Source of the DNA: Paracoccaceae bacterium
GTDB lineage: Bacteria > Pseudomonadota > Alphaproteobacteria > Rhodobacterales > Rhodobacteraceae
NCBI GenBank assembly: GCA_018223085.1
Contig: JAAEZB010000001.1
Location: 39,144-79,779 of the forward strand
Reading direction: 5' to 3'
Length of the DNA: 40,636 nucleotides
Shown one piece after another: positions 34,060 to 40,636 of this stretch. The translations under genes and the position numbers were made by a program. The notes beneath the pieces were generated by a model. The model did not search any database, was not told the origin of the DNA, and was given only the letters and a program-made list of their open reading frames with translations. Each line of letters begins with the position of its first letter. Within the stretch, counting starts at the first letter, position 1.

Positions 34060-35286
34060 ATGTCCGCGCCCAAGAAAGTTGTCCTGGCCTATTCCGGCGG
34101 CCTTGATACCTCGATCATCCTCAAATGGCTTCAGACCGAATACGGTTGTGAAGTCGTGACCTTCACCGCCGATCTTGGCCAAGGTGAAGAGCTCGACCCT
34201 GCTCGCCAGAAGGCCGAGCTTCTTGGGATCAAGCCGGAGAATATCTATATCGAAGACGTGCGCGAAGAGTTCGTGCGTGACTTTGTCTTCCCGATGTTCC
34301 GCGCCAATGCTCAGTATGAAGGGCTCTATCTTCTGGGAACGTCGATCGCACGCCCGTTGATCTCCAAGCGCCTGATCGAAATCGCCGAAGAAACCGGGGC
34401 GGATGCCGTGGCGCATGGCGCGACTGGCAAGGGCAATGACCAGGTCCGTTTTGAGTTGGCCGCCTATGCACTCAACCCCGATATCAAAGTTATCGCGCCC
34501 TGGCGTGAATGGGATCTGACCTCGCGGACCAAACTTCTCGACTTTGCCGAGAAGAACCAAATCCCGATCGCCAAAGACAAACGCGGCGAAGCGCCTTTCT
34601 CGGTTGATGCGAACCTCTTGCACACTTCCTCTGAAGGTAAGGTTCTTGAAGATCCGGCCGTGATGGCGCCGGACTACGTTTATCAGCGAACCGTGCATCC
34701 CGAGGATGCGCCCAATACCCCAGAATACATTGAAATCACGTTCGAAAAAGGCGACCCGGTCGCCATCAATGGCGAAGCGATGAGCCCTGCTACGATGCTG
34801 ACCGCGCTAAACGAATATGGTCGCAAGCACGGCATTGGCCGTCTTGATCTTGTTGAAGGCCGCTTTGTTGGAATGAAGTCGCGTGGGATTTATGAAACCC
34901 CCGGCGGCACCATTCTGCTTGAAGCACATCGCGGAATTGAGTCGATCACGATGGACCGGGGTGCGATGCATCTCAAGGACCAGCTCATGCCGCAATATGC
35001 CGAGCTGATCTATAACGGTTTCTGGTATAGTCCTGAGCGCGAGATGCTTCAGGCCGCCATCGACAAGTCGCAGGAATATGTCTCGGGCACTGTGCGTGTG
35101 CGCCTCTACAAAGGTCTGGCCTCGACCGTGGGTCGCTGGTCGGAAAATTCTCTTTATTCTGAAGAGCATGTGACTTTTGAAGACGATGCTGGTGCCTACG
35201 ATCAGAAGGATGCGGCGGGCTTTATCCAGCTGCAGGCACTGCGCCTTCGGTTGTTGGCAATGCGGAAGCGACGCAATAAGGGCTAA
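34060..35286 (+). CDS. argG: Argininosuccinate synthase
   Basis: ArgG joins citrulline and aspartate using ATP in arginine synthesis. The 408-residue protein has the family signatures: the N-type ATP pyrophosphatase loop [15 protein letters not shown], the [13 protein letters not shown] motif, and the C-terminal [29 protein letters not shown]. Length is standard for type-I ArgG. AAGGG upstream of ATG 34060 serves as ribosome site. The gene is flanked by the Hpt gene and, beyond its own terminator, the SCP2 gene, so it appears to be transcribed alone. argJ of the same pathway is also in the window, but far away and not co-transcribed. Confidence 0.98.
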   Translation: MSAPKKVVLAYSGGLDTSIILKWLQTEYGCEVVTFTADLGQGEELDPARQKAELLGIKPENIYIEDVREEFVRDFVFPMFRANAQYEGLYLLGTSIARPLISKRLIEIAEETGADAVAHGATGKGNDQVRFELAAYALNPDIKVIAPWREWDLTSRTKLLDFAEKNQIPIAKDKRGEAPFSVDANLLHTSSEGKVLEDPAVMAPDYVYQRTVHPEDAPNTPEYIEITFEKGDPVAINGEAMSPATMLTALNEYGRKHGIGRLDLVEGRFVGMKSRGIYETPGGTILLEAHRGIESITMDRGAMHLKDQLMPQYAELIYNGFWYSPEREMLQAAIDKSQEYVSGTVRVRLYKGLASTVGRWSENSLYSEEHVTFEDDAGAYDQKDAAGFIQLQALRLRLLAMRKRRNKG

Positions 35287-35321
35287 GGCTCCTGCAACGT
35301 CACTGTTGAGAGATCGCAAAG

Positions 35322-35348
35322 ACCCGCCTAACCGTTAGGCGGGTTTTT
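35322..35348 (+). terminator. argG: Intrinsic terminator of argG
   Basis: A 10-base perfect stem (ACCCGCCTAA and TTAGGCGGGT) with loop CCG is followed by a TTTTT run, 36 bases after the argG stop. Confidence 0.9.
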
Positions 35349-35365
35349 CATTTCAGAGGTCAGCC

Positions 35366-35647
35366 ATGCTTGAACAGATCGTCGAACGGATGCAGCAAGA
35401 GCTTGAAAACAAAGCGTTTGATGGATCTTTGAAGTTCGATTGCGGGGATGATGGAGTCGTGGTTCTGACCGATGGAACAGCGAGTCTTGAAGATCAGGAA
35501 ACCGATTGCACGATCCGCATTTCGCAGGACAACCTCGTCAAGCTTCTGACGGGTAAGCTCAACCCGATGACTGGTGTCATGATGGGTAAGCTCAAGGTTT
35601 CGGGCGACATGGGTGTCGCGATGAAACTTGGCAGCCTCCTGAAATAA
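35366..35647 (+). CDS. SCP2 sterol-binding domain protein
   Basis: The 93-residue product is a single SCP2-type lipid-binding domain, with the phrases GSLKFDCGDDGVVVLTDG, CTIRISQDNLVKLLTGKLNPMTGVMMGKLKVSGDMGVAMKLGSLL. The fold binds hydrophobic molecules in a cavity; bacterial relatives include UbiJ and UbiT, which help quinone synthesis, but the ligand here is unknown. AGAGG precedes ATG 35366. It is directly downstream of argG's terminator, so it needs its own promoter, for which I see no clear match. It converges with the sulfotransferase-fold gene 16 bases further on. Confidence 0.88.
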   Translation: MLEQIVERMQQELENKAFDGSLKFDCGDDGVVVLTDGTASLEDQETDCTIRISQDNLVKLLTGKLNPMTGVMMGKLKVSGDMGVAMKLGSLLK

Positions 35648-35663
35648 TAGCGTTTTCAGTAGG

Positions 35664-36377
35664 TTAGAGCTTTACCGCCTTGAGCTTTTCATAGTGCGGC
35701 ATGGCCTCGGCCAAGACGGGCTGGAGCGTATCGGGCACCTCGGGGAGTGGGCCTTCGGGGCCTGCGAAACCAGTGGATTTCCAGACCGCGCCATACCAAT
35801 GCGAGGCCCAGACTCCGTCATCTTTGTGGCCCCCCGAAGGCCATGAGAGCATTGCGGGGGAAAAGTCTAAGCCTATGGTATTGCATAGTTTTTCAAGCAT
35901 TTCCTTAGGGTTTTCGCGGATGTCGTGGCTGTCGATTACGACGGGTTTCCCGCCGAGGGCAAGCGCCTCGTCGTAGAGTTCTGCCTGCTGACGGAAACCG
36001 ATATCGTCCAGCGTTGGATTTTCGCGCTTGGCAGCGTAGCTCGCAATGACGCGGGCGGGATGACGGATCAGGAAGACGTTGACGCAGTTCCCGATCCAGT
36101 CGCGCGGCACGCCCGGGATCATATGTTGCGACATATGTTTTTGATAATAAACGGGTTTTCCACCCGGAACCGACCCAATCAGCCCGTCAATCACAGCCCC
36201 GAAATCCTGTGATTGAGAGGCAAGGATTTCGTCCCTCATCGGGTGCTCCAGCCCCGTTTTAGCAAGGTAGGCCGCATAAAACGGCTCATCCACAACGGCG
36301 CAATCGGGGCGATTTCCGAAGGCATACATCATCGCCGTCGAGAGATTTCGCGGGCCGGACCACATGGCTATTTTCAT
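35664..36377 (-). CDS. Sulfotransferase-like P-loop family protein
   Basis: The 237-residue cytoplasmic protein begins MKIAMWSGPRNLSTAMMYAF, a phosphate-binding loop as in sulfotransferases, and has a second motif LIRHPARVIASYAAKRE that resembles their 3'-phosphate site. It may transfer sulfate or bind a nucleotide; the reaction is unknown. Some relatives are labelled branched-chain aminotransferase, likely because this domain occurs fused to, or beside, class IV aminotransferases. Here such a gene lies 59 bases upstream on the same strand, in the same apparent operon. AGGGG about eight bases before ATG 36377 is the ribosome site. Domain call is good, function open. Confidence 0.8.
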   Translation of the reverse strand: MKIAMWSGPRNLSTAMMYAFGNRPDCAVVDEPFYAAYLAKTGLEHPMRDEILASQSQDFGAVIDGLIGSVPGGKPVYYQKHMSQHMIPGVPRDWIGNCVNVFLIRHPARVIASYAAKRENPTLDDIGFRQQAELYDEALALGGKPVVIDSHDIRENPKEMLEKLCNTIGLDFSPAMLSWPSGGHKDDGVWASHWYGAVWKSTGFAGPEGPLPEVPDTLQPVLAEAMPHYEKLKAVKL

Positions 36378-36405
36378 CGAAAAACCCCTATATGCATTGC
36401 GTCTG

Positions 36406-36434
36406 TATCGCGTACGTATCGCGGTGGTGCGATA
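36406..36434. repeat. Three TATCGC/GCGATA elements between aminotransferase and sulfotransferase-like genes
   Basis: TATCGC occurs at 36406-36411 and 36417-36422 and its inverse GCGATA at 36429-36434, so the last two form an inverted repeat with a 6-base loop. They fill the 59-base gap between the two genes and may be an operator or an RNA hairpin. Confidence 0.45.
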
Positions 36435-36436
36435 TT

Positions 36437-37351
36437 TCAGCCCAGCGCGGCGTCACGAGCGACCAAATCCTTGTAGAGTGCTCGGATGCGTTTGGTCATC
36501 GGGCCCATATCGCCCTCTCCGATCGGGCGGCCGTCAATTTCACTCACCGGGGTTTGCGCCCCAAATGTGCCGGTCAGAAAGGCCTCATCCGCACCGTAGG
36601 TATCGACGAGAGAATAATTGCGCTCAAACACCGGGATGCCCTCGGCGCGGCAGACGTCGATAACCTTTTGCCGGGTGATGCCATTCATGCAGTAATCCCC
36701 TGTCGAGGTCCAAACCTCGCCTTTGCGAACGATGAAAAAGTTGCACGCGTTTGTCGTGTTCACAAAGCCATTCACGTCGAGCATCAGCCCCTCATCCGCG
36801 CCAGCCTTTTCAGCGGCGATACAGGCCAAGATACAGTTCAGCTTGGAATGTGAGTTCAGCTTAGGATCCTGCGTCATGGGCAAGCCGCGAATATGGGGCA
36901 CCGTCGCAAGACGGATCGGGCGCGGGATCGACGGGCGGGAATGTTCCATGATGATGGTCACGGTCGGTCCCTGTTTCGAGAGGCCCGGATGTTGGAACGG
37001 GCGAGATTTGACGCCGCGCGTTACCATAAGGCGGGCATGGGCATCCGTTTCCATATTGTTGGCGGCACGCGTATCTTCGAGCGCCTGCATCATTTCGGCA
37101 GGCGTCATGCCAATATCGAGATCAATCGCCTTGGCCGCCTCGAAAAGCCGATCCATATGTTCGCCGAGAAAGGCCCAATGCCCATCATAAAGGCGCAATC
37201 CCTCCCAAACCCCATCGCCGAGCATGAAGCCGGAATCATAGACGCTTACCACGGCCTCTGCCTTGGGGACGATCCGACCATTGAGGTAGATCAGGATGTC
37301 CTCGTTGCGGGCGTCTTCTTCGGCCTGATGGGTTGTGACGTGATCGGTCAT
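36437..37351 (-). CDS. Class IV PLP-dependent aminotransferase family protein
   Basis: The 304-residue protein is of the branched-chain / D-amino acid aminotransferase fold (class IV). PLP lysine is Lys170 (LNSHSKLNCILA), and DSGFMLGDGVWEGLRLYDG and YCMNGITRQKVIDVC are family motifs. The stretch after the lysine, normally GxVxE with a glutamate that contacts the pyridine nitrogen, reads GFVNTTNACNFF, so threonine (Thr199) replaces that glutamate. The substrate is thus uncertain and the chemistry may differ from standard BCAT. It is probably translated with the downstream sulfotransferase-like gene and is divergent from msrA. Confidence 0.88.
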   Translation of the reverse strand: MTDHVTTHQAEEDARNEDILIYLNGRIVPKAEAVVSVYDSGFMLGDGVWEGLRLYDGHWAFLGEHMDRLFEAAKAIDLDIGMTPAEMMQALEDTRAANNMETDAHARLMVTRGVKSRPFQHPGLSKQGPTVTIIMEHSRPSIPRPIRLATVPHIRGLPMTQDPKLNSHSKLNCILACIAAEKAGADEGLMLDVNGFVNTTNACNFFIVRKGEVWTSTGDYCMNGITRQKVIDVCRAEGIPVFERNYSLVDTYGADEAFLTGTFGAQTPVSEIDGRPIGEGDMGPMTKRIRALYKDLVARDAALG

Positions 37352-37501
37352 GCGCGCTCCTCTTTTGTCAGAACGCTAGAGCCGGGCATCATGAGTGCCA
37401 AGCGGTAAATTCTGCTCACCAAGGCGTGACATTCCCTTACAGGGGATTGTTCGGATCGGGCGGTCGGATAAGGCTCGGGGGGATCGAAGGAGGATCACGT
37501 C

Positions 37502-38161
37502 ATGCACCGTTTGAGAAAACCCCAACCTATTCTTCTTGCTATGCTGATCGTGCTTGGGCTGCTTGCGCATGGCTCGCGCGCTCATGCGGCGACCGAGACC
37601 CTGACCGTTGCAGGCGGGTGTTTCTGGTGTGTCGAAAGCGATTTTGAGTCTGTGAAGGGGGTGCGCTCTGCCGTGTCGGGCTATACCGGCGGTAAGACGG
37701 CCAACCCGACCTACAAAGAGGTGTCTCGCGGTGGAAGCGGACATTACGAGGCGGTGAAGATCACCTTTGATAACGCCAAGGTCTCGCGCGATCAGCTCCT
37801 TCATATGTTCTTTCGTTCGGTTGATCCCACAGATGCGGGCGGTCAGTTCTGTGATCGCGGGGAAAGCTATCGCACAGCGATTTTCGTCTCTAACTCTGAG
37901 CAAAAAGCGGCTGCAGACAAAGCAAAGGCGGCTGCGGGCGCGGATCTTGGGCGCAAGATTGTCACGCCGATCCTGAGCGCCGCGCCGTTTTACGAGGCCG
38001 AAGCCTATCATCAGGATTATTATAAGGGCACAAAGCTTGTCCTGACGCGTTTCGGGCCGAAACGTCAGTCGGAAGCGTATAAGCGGTATCGCGAAGCTTG
38101 CGGGCGTGATGCGCGCGTGAAGGCGCTTTGGGGTAAGGACGCACCCTTTGTAGGACATTGA
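37502..38161 (+). CDS. msrA: Peptide methionine sulfoxide reductase MsrA, exported
   Basis: MsrA reduces methionine-S-sulfoxide in proteins. The 219-residue protein has the active site GGCFWC with catalytic Cys40, the typical GYTGG and [11 protein letters not shown] segments, and [14 protein letters not shown] with the substrate pocket. Unusually it begins with a clear signal peptide ([19 protein letters not shown], residues 11-29), so it should act in the periplasm. AGGAGG nine bases before ATG 37502 is a strong ribosome site. It has no MsrB partner in the window and is divergent from the class IV aminotransferase. It ends at a shared terminator with malic enzyme. Confidence 0.95.
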   Translation: MHRLRKPQPILLAMLIVLGLLAHGSRAHAATETLTVAGGCFWCVESDFESVKGVRSAVSGYTGGKTANPTYKEVSRGGSGHYEAVKITFDNAKVSRDQLLHMFFRSVDPTDAGGQFCDRGESYRTAIFVSNSEQKAAADKAKAAAGADLGRKIVTPILSAAPFYEAEAYHQDYYKGTKLVLTRFGPKRQSEAYKRYREACGRDARVKALWGKDAPFVGH

Positions 38162-38162
38162 A

Positions 38163-38190
38163 AAAGGGCCGGACAAACGCCCGGCCCTTT
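38163..38190. terminator. Bidirectional intrinsic terminator between msrA and malic enzyme
   Basis: A perfect 10-base stem (AAAGGGCCGG and CCGGCCCTTT) with an 8-base loop. On the minus strand it ends in TTTTT, so it is best for malic enzyme; on the plus strand the T run is short. Confidence 0.8.
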
Positions 38191-38206
38191 CACGTAGATC
38201 GTTGAT

Positions 38207-40462
38207 TTAGCCGACCTTACAGGCCGCCAGGATCGCCATGTTGAGAATGTCATTGGCGGTCGACCCGGTCGAGCAAATCTGAATCGGTTTATCGACACCG
38301 GCGAGGATCGGGCCGATGACCGTTGCGCCCGCCATTTCCTGCATCAGCTTGGTCGAGATTGACGCGGAGTGCCGCGCGGGCACAACGAGGATGTTGGCGG
38401 GGCCGGTCAGGCGCTGGAACGGATAATTTTCCTGTGCCTTTATGTTAAGGGCCACGTCGACGGTCATTTCACCTTCGTATTCGAAATCCACGCCGCGCTC
38501 GTCAAGAACCTTGGGCGCGATGTGCATTTTCTCGGCGCGCTCGGACACAGGATAGCCGAAGGTCGAGAAGCTCACGAAAGCGACGCGCGGTTCAAGGCCC
38601 ATATGGCGGGCAACACCGGCGCAATGCTCGGCGATGTTGGCGAGGTCGTTTTCATCGGGCCATTCATGGACCAGCGTATCGGAGATCAGAACGATCCGGC
38701 CATTGTGCAAAAGCGCGGTCACACCGGCAGCGCCATGGGCGGCATCGGCGTCGAAAACGTGATTCACAAGCTCAAGCACATGCGCCGATTTGCGGGTCGC
38801 GCCGGTTACGAGGCCATCGCCATGCCCATGCTGAAGCATCAGCGAAGCAAAGACGTGACGGTCGCGAGCGGCGAGTTTGAACACGTCGTGGCGGTCAAAG
38901 CCTTTGCGTTGCAAGCGATTGTAGAGGAAATCGGTATAGGTTTCGAGGTGACGGGTATTCTTGGCGTTGACCACTTCGATTTCGCGCACGGCATCGCCAA
39001 GGCCGGCAGCTTCGAGCTTTGCCTTCACGTCATCCTCACGCCCGACGACGAGCGCCTTGCCAAGGCCGGAGCGTTGATAGGTCACGGCAGCGCGCAACAC
39101 GCGAGGATCATCGCCTTCGGCAAAAATCATGCGGGCCTGAGCATTGCGGGCGCGAGAGTTGAGACCGCGCAGGATCGACGCAGTCGGGTCCATGCGGGAT
39201 TTGAGGTTTTCCTCGTAGCCGTCCATGTCGATGATCGGACGACGCGCGACCCCGGTTTCCATACCAGCGCGGGCCACGGCGGGGGGAATACGGTGAATCA
39301 GGCGAGGATCGAAGGGGGTTGGGATGATGTAATCGCGCCCAAAAGCCAGCTTGCGGCCATAAGCCATGGCAACCTCGTCCGGCACGTCCTCGCGGGCGAG
39401 TTCGGCAAGGGCCTCGGCGCAGGCGATTTTCATCTCATCGTTGATCGCGCGGGCGTGAATGTCGAGCGCCCCACGGAAGAGATAGGGGAAGCCAAGCACG
39501 TTGTTGACCTGGTTCGGGTAGTCCGAACGGCCGGTGGCGACGATGGCATCGGCGCGGACGGCGTGCGCTTCTTCGGGGGTGATCTCGGGATCGGGGTTGG
39601 CCATGGCGAAGATGACCGGATCATCCGCCATTGAGGCGACCATATCGGACGTCACGGCACCTTTGACCGACACGCCAAGGAACACATCGGCTCCCTCCAT
39701 TGCCTCTTCGAGGGTGCGCAGGTCGGTTTTAATGGCATGAGCCGATTTCCATTGGTTCATACCCTCGGTGCGACCTTGATAGATCACGCCCTTGGTATCG
39801 CAGACGATACAATTATCGTGTTTTGCGCCCATGGATTTCAGCAGTTCGATACAGGCAATGCCGGCAGCCCCTGCCCCGTTGAGGACGATTTTGCAGTCCC
39901 CGATCTTCTTGCCCGAGATGTGCAGCGCGTTGAGAAGGCCGGCGGCGCAGATCACGGCGGTGCCGTGCTGGTCATCGTGGAAGACGGGGATATCCATCTC
40001 TTCCTTGAGGCGCTGTTCAATGATGAAACATTCGGGCGCCTTGATGTCTTCGAGGTTGATGCCGCCGAAAGTCGGCCCCATGAGCCTCACAGCCTGACAG
40101 AAGGCATCGGGGTCTTCGGTATCAAGCTCGATGTCGATCGAATTCACATCGGCGAAACGCTTGAAGAGCACGGCCTTGCCCTCCATCACCGGCTTGGAGC
40201 CCAGCGCGCCTAGGTTGCCAAGCCCAAGAACAGCGGTGCCGTTGGAGATCACGGCGACAAGGTTGCCCTTGTTGGTATAATCATAGGCCGTCGAGGGATC
40301 TTCGGCGATGGCTTCGCAAGGGACGGCAACGCCGGGAGAATAGGCAAGAGACAGGTCCCGCTGGGTCGTCATCGGCACAGAGGCCTTGATCTCGAATTTC
40401 CCCGGGGTCGGTTCCAGATGGAACGCGAGCGCCTCTTCGTTGGTGATCTTAGTTTTTCCCAT
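38207..40462 (-). CDS. maeB: NADP-dependent malic enzyme with C-terminal phosphotransacetylase-like domain
   Basis: The 751-residue MaeB-type protein decarboxylates malate to pyruvate, making NADPH. The N-terminal half holds the malic enzyme core: SVPMTTQRDLSLAYSPGVAVP, HDDQHGTAVICAAGLLNAL (metal and substrate region), and a nucleotide-binding fold near VLNGAGAAGIACIELL. The C-terminal third (about residue 440 on) is a phosphate acetyltransferase-like domain that in this family is regulatory, binding acetyl-CoA. The full-length fusion is intact. The start ATG 40462 is preceded by GGCGGAAA. It is divergent from the gene that begins at 40608 and ends at a strong terminator. Confidence 0.97.
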   Translation of the reverse strand: MGKTKITNEEALAFHLEPTPGKFEIKASVPMTTQRDLSLAYSPGVAVPCEAIAEDPSTAYDYTNKGNLVAVISNGTAVLGLGNLGALGSKPVMEGKAVLFKRFADVNSIDIELDTEDPDAFCQAVRLMGPTFGGINLEDIKAPECFIIEQRLKEEMDIPVFHDDQHGTAVICAAGLLNALHISGKKIGDCKIVLNGAGAAGIACIELLKSMGAKHDNCIVCDTKGVIYQGRTEGMNQWKSAHAIKTDLRTLEEAMEGADVFLGVSVKGAVTSDMVASMADDPVIFAMANPDPEITPEEAHAVRADAIVATGRSDYPNQVNNVLGFPYLFRGALDIHARAINDEMKIACAEALAELAREDVPDEVAMAYGRKLAFGRDYIIPTPFDPRLIHRIPPAVARAGMETGVARRPIIDMDGYEENLKSRMDPTASILRGLNSRARNAQARMIFAEGDDPRVLRAAVTYQRSGLGKALVVGREDDVKAKLEAAGLGDAVREIEVVNAKNTRHLETYTDFLYNRLQRKGFDRHDVFKLAARDRHVFASLMLQHGHGDGLVTGATRKSAHVLELVNHVFDADAAHGAAGVTALLHNGRIVLISDTLVHEWPDENDLANIAEHCAGVARHMGLEPRVAFVSFSTFGYPVSERAEKMHIAPKVLDERGVDFEYEGEMTVDVALNIKAQENYPFQRLTGPANILVVPARHSASISTKLMQEMAGATVIGPILAGVDKPIQICSTGSTANDILNMAILAACKVG

Positions 40463-40607
40463 TTTCCGCCGTCCTCCGATACCGTTTGCGCCTCTTAACG
40501 CAAGGGGTCGCGGGCCTCAATGGTCTTGGCGGGGTCTGAACACTTTCGCCTTTCGCCGGATGCGTCTGGTTTGCTAAGAAAAACAGACCACAGGGGGAAT
40601 TTCAGAC

Positions 40608-40636
40608 GTGAACGCAGCCAAGCCAACCGTCACGCC
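40608..40636 (+). CDS. mutS: Probable start of mutS (cut off by window edge)
   Basis: A GTG at 40608 follows AGGGGGA about 11 bases upstream and opens a frame reading VNAAKPTVT at the window edge. MutS in Rhodobacterales typically begins with a short lead and PTVTPMMAQYL, and lies divergent from malic enzyme in relatives as I recall. Only nine full codons are visible, so this is a tentative call based on that phrase and position. Confidence 0.45.

Noticed and set aside
33643-34698. A 351-codon minus-strand frame across hpt and argG
   Set aside because: It overlaps two well-supported plus-strand genes and has no recognisable motif.
38369-39634. A 421-codon plus-strand frame opposite malic enzyme
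   Set aside because: It is antisense to an intact, well-recognised enzyme and has no domain or ribosome site.
1-40636. CRISPR arrays, insertion sequences, prophage or integrase genes
   Set aside because: No repeat-spacer pattern, no transposase or integrase motif, and no long terminal inverted repeats were found; all sizeable frames belong to recognised or described genes.

Overview
The window reads as a chromosomal core segment of a marine Rhodobacterales (Roseobacter-group) alphaproteobacterium. The evidence is moderately GC-rich DNA, dense short-spaced operons, alphaproteobacterial versions of SecA, NusA, IF-2, UbiG and the fused malic enzyme, and protein variants typical of Rhodobacteraceae. 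I see no insertion sequence, prophage, CRISPR array, rRNA or tRNA. No gap without a gene exceeds about 180 bases. Both ends cut a gene: an OmpA-type gene on the left and a probable mutS start on the right.

Layout. 1-2523 (minus): a two-gene envelope operon, an anchored protein of unknown function followed by a substrate-binding/OmpA fusion. 2620-5313 (minus): secA, divergent from a parvulin-argJ-mutT operon (5485-7982) and a 43-residue protein. 8348-13704 (minus): rimP-nusA-ylxR-infB, preceded by a predicted promoter and a terminator-like hairpin. 13886-19335 (minus): a peptide-type ABC transporter in the order permease, permease, fused double ATPase, binding protein. 19452-25496: proline iminopeptidase and ubiG (divergent), comF-grxC-nitrilase-marR (minus), a methyltransferase and hemH. 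25580-27677: a small membrane protein, two L,D-transpeptidase-fold proteins and a CAP lipoprotein. 27722-31682 (minus): hslO, a CoA-type NUDIX gene, cca and an RNA methyltransferase, which the second transpeptidase-fold gene may follow in the same transcript. 31758-33944: a NUDIX gene, a response-regulator/PP2C phosphatase and a divergent Hpt protein. 34060-40636: argG, an SCP2 protein, an aminotransferase/sulfotransferase pair, msrA, malic enzyme and the mutS start.

Most genes are housekeeping: secretion, transcription and translation factors, arginine synthesis (argJ, argG), haem and ubiquinone synthesis, tRNA maturation, and oxidative or nucleotide-pool protection (mutT, two further NUDIX genes, hslO, msrA, grxC).

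The less ordinary signals are these. The second ABC permease carries an internal duplication of its first membrane module. A class IV aminotransferase lacks the usual PLP-contacting glutamate and sits beside a sulfotransferase-fold gene. The rimP-nusA operon has a possible attenuator. A methyltransferase mRNA looks leaderless. An Hpt protein is divergent from an RbaY-like phosphatase. Two tiny conserved-looking proteins have no function I can name.
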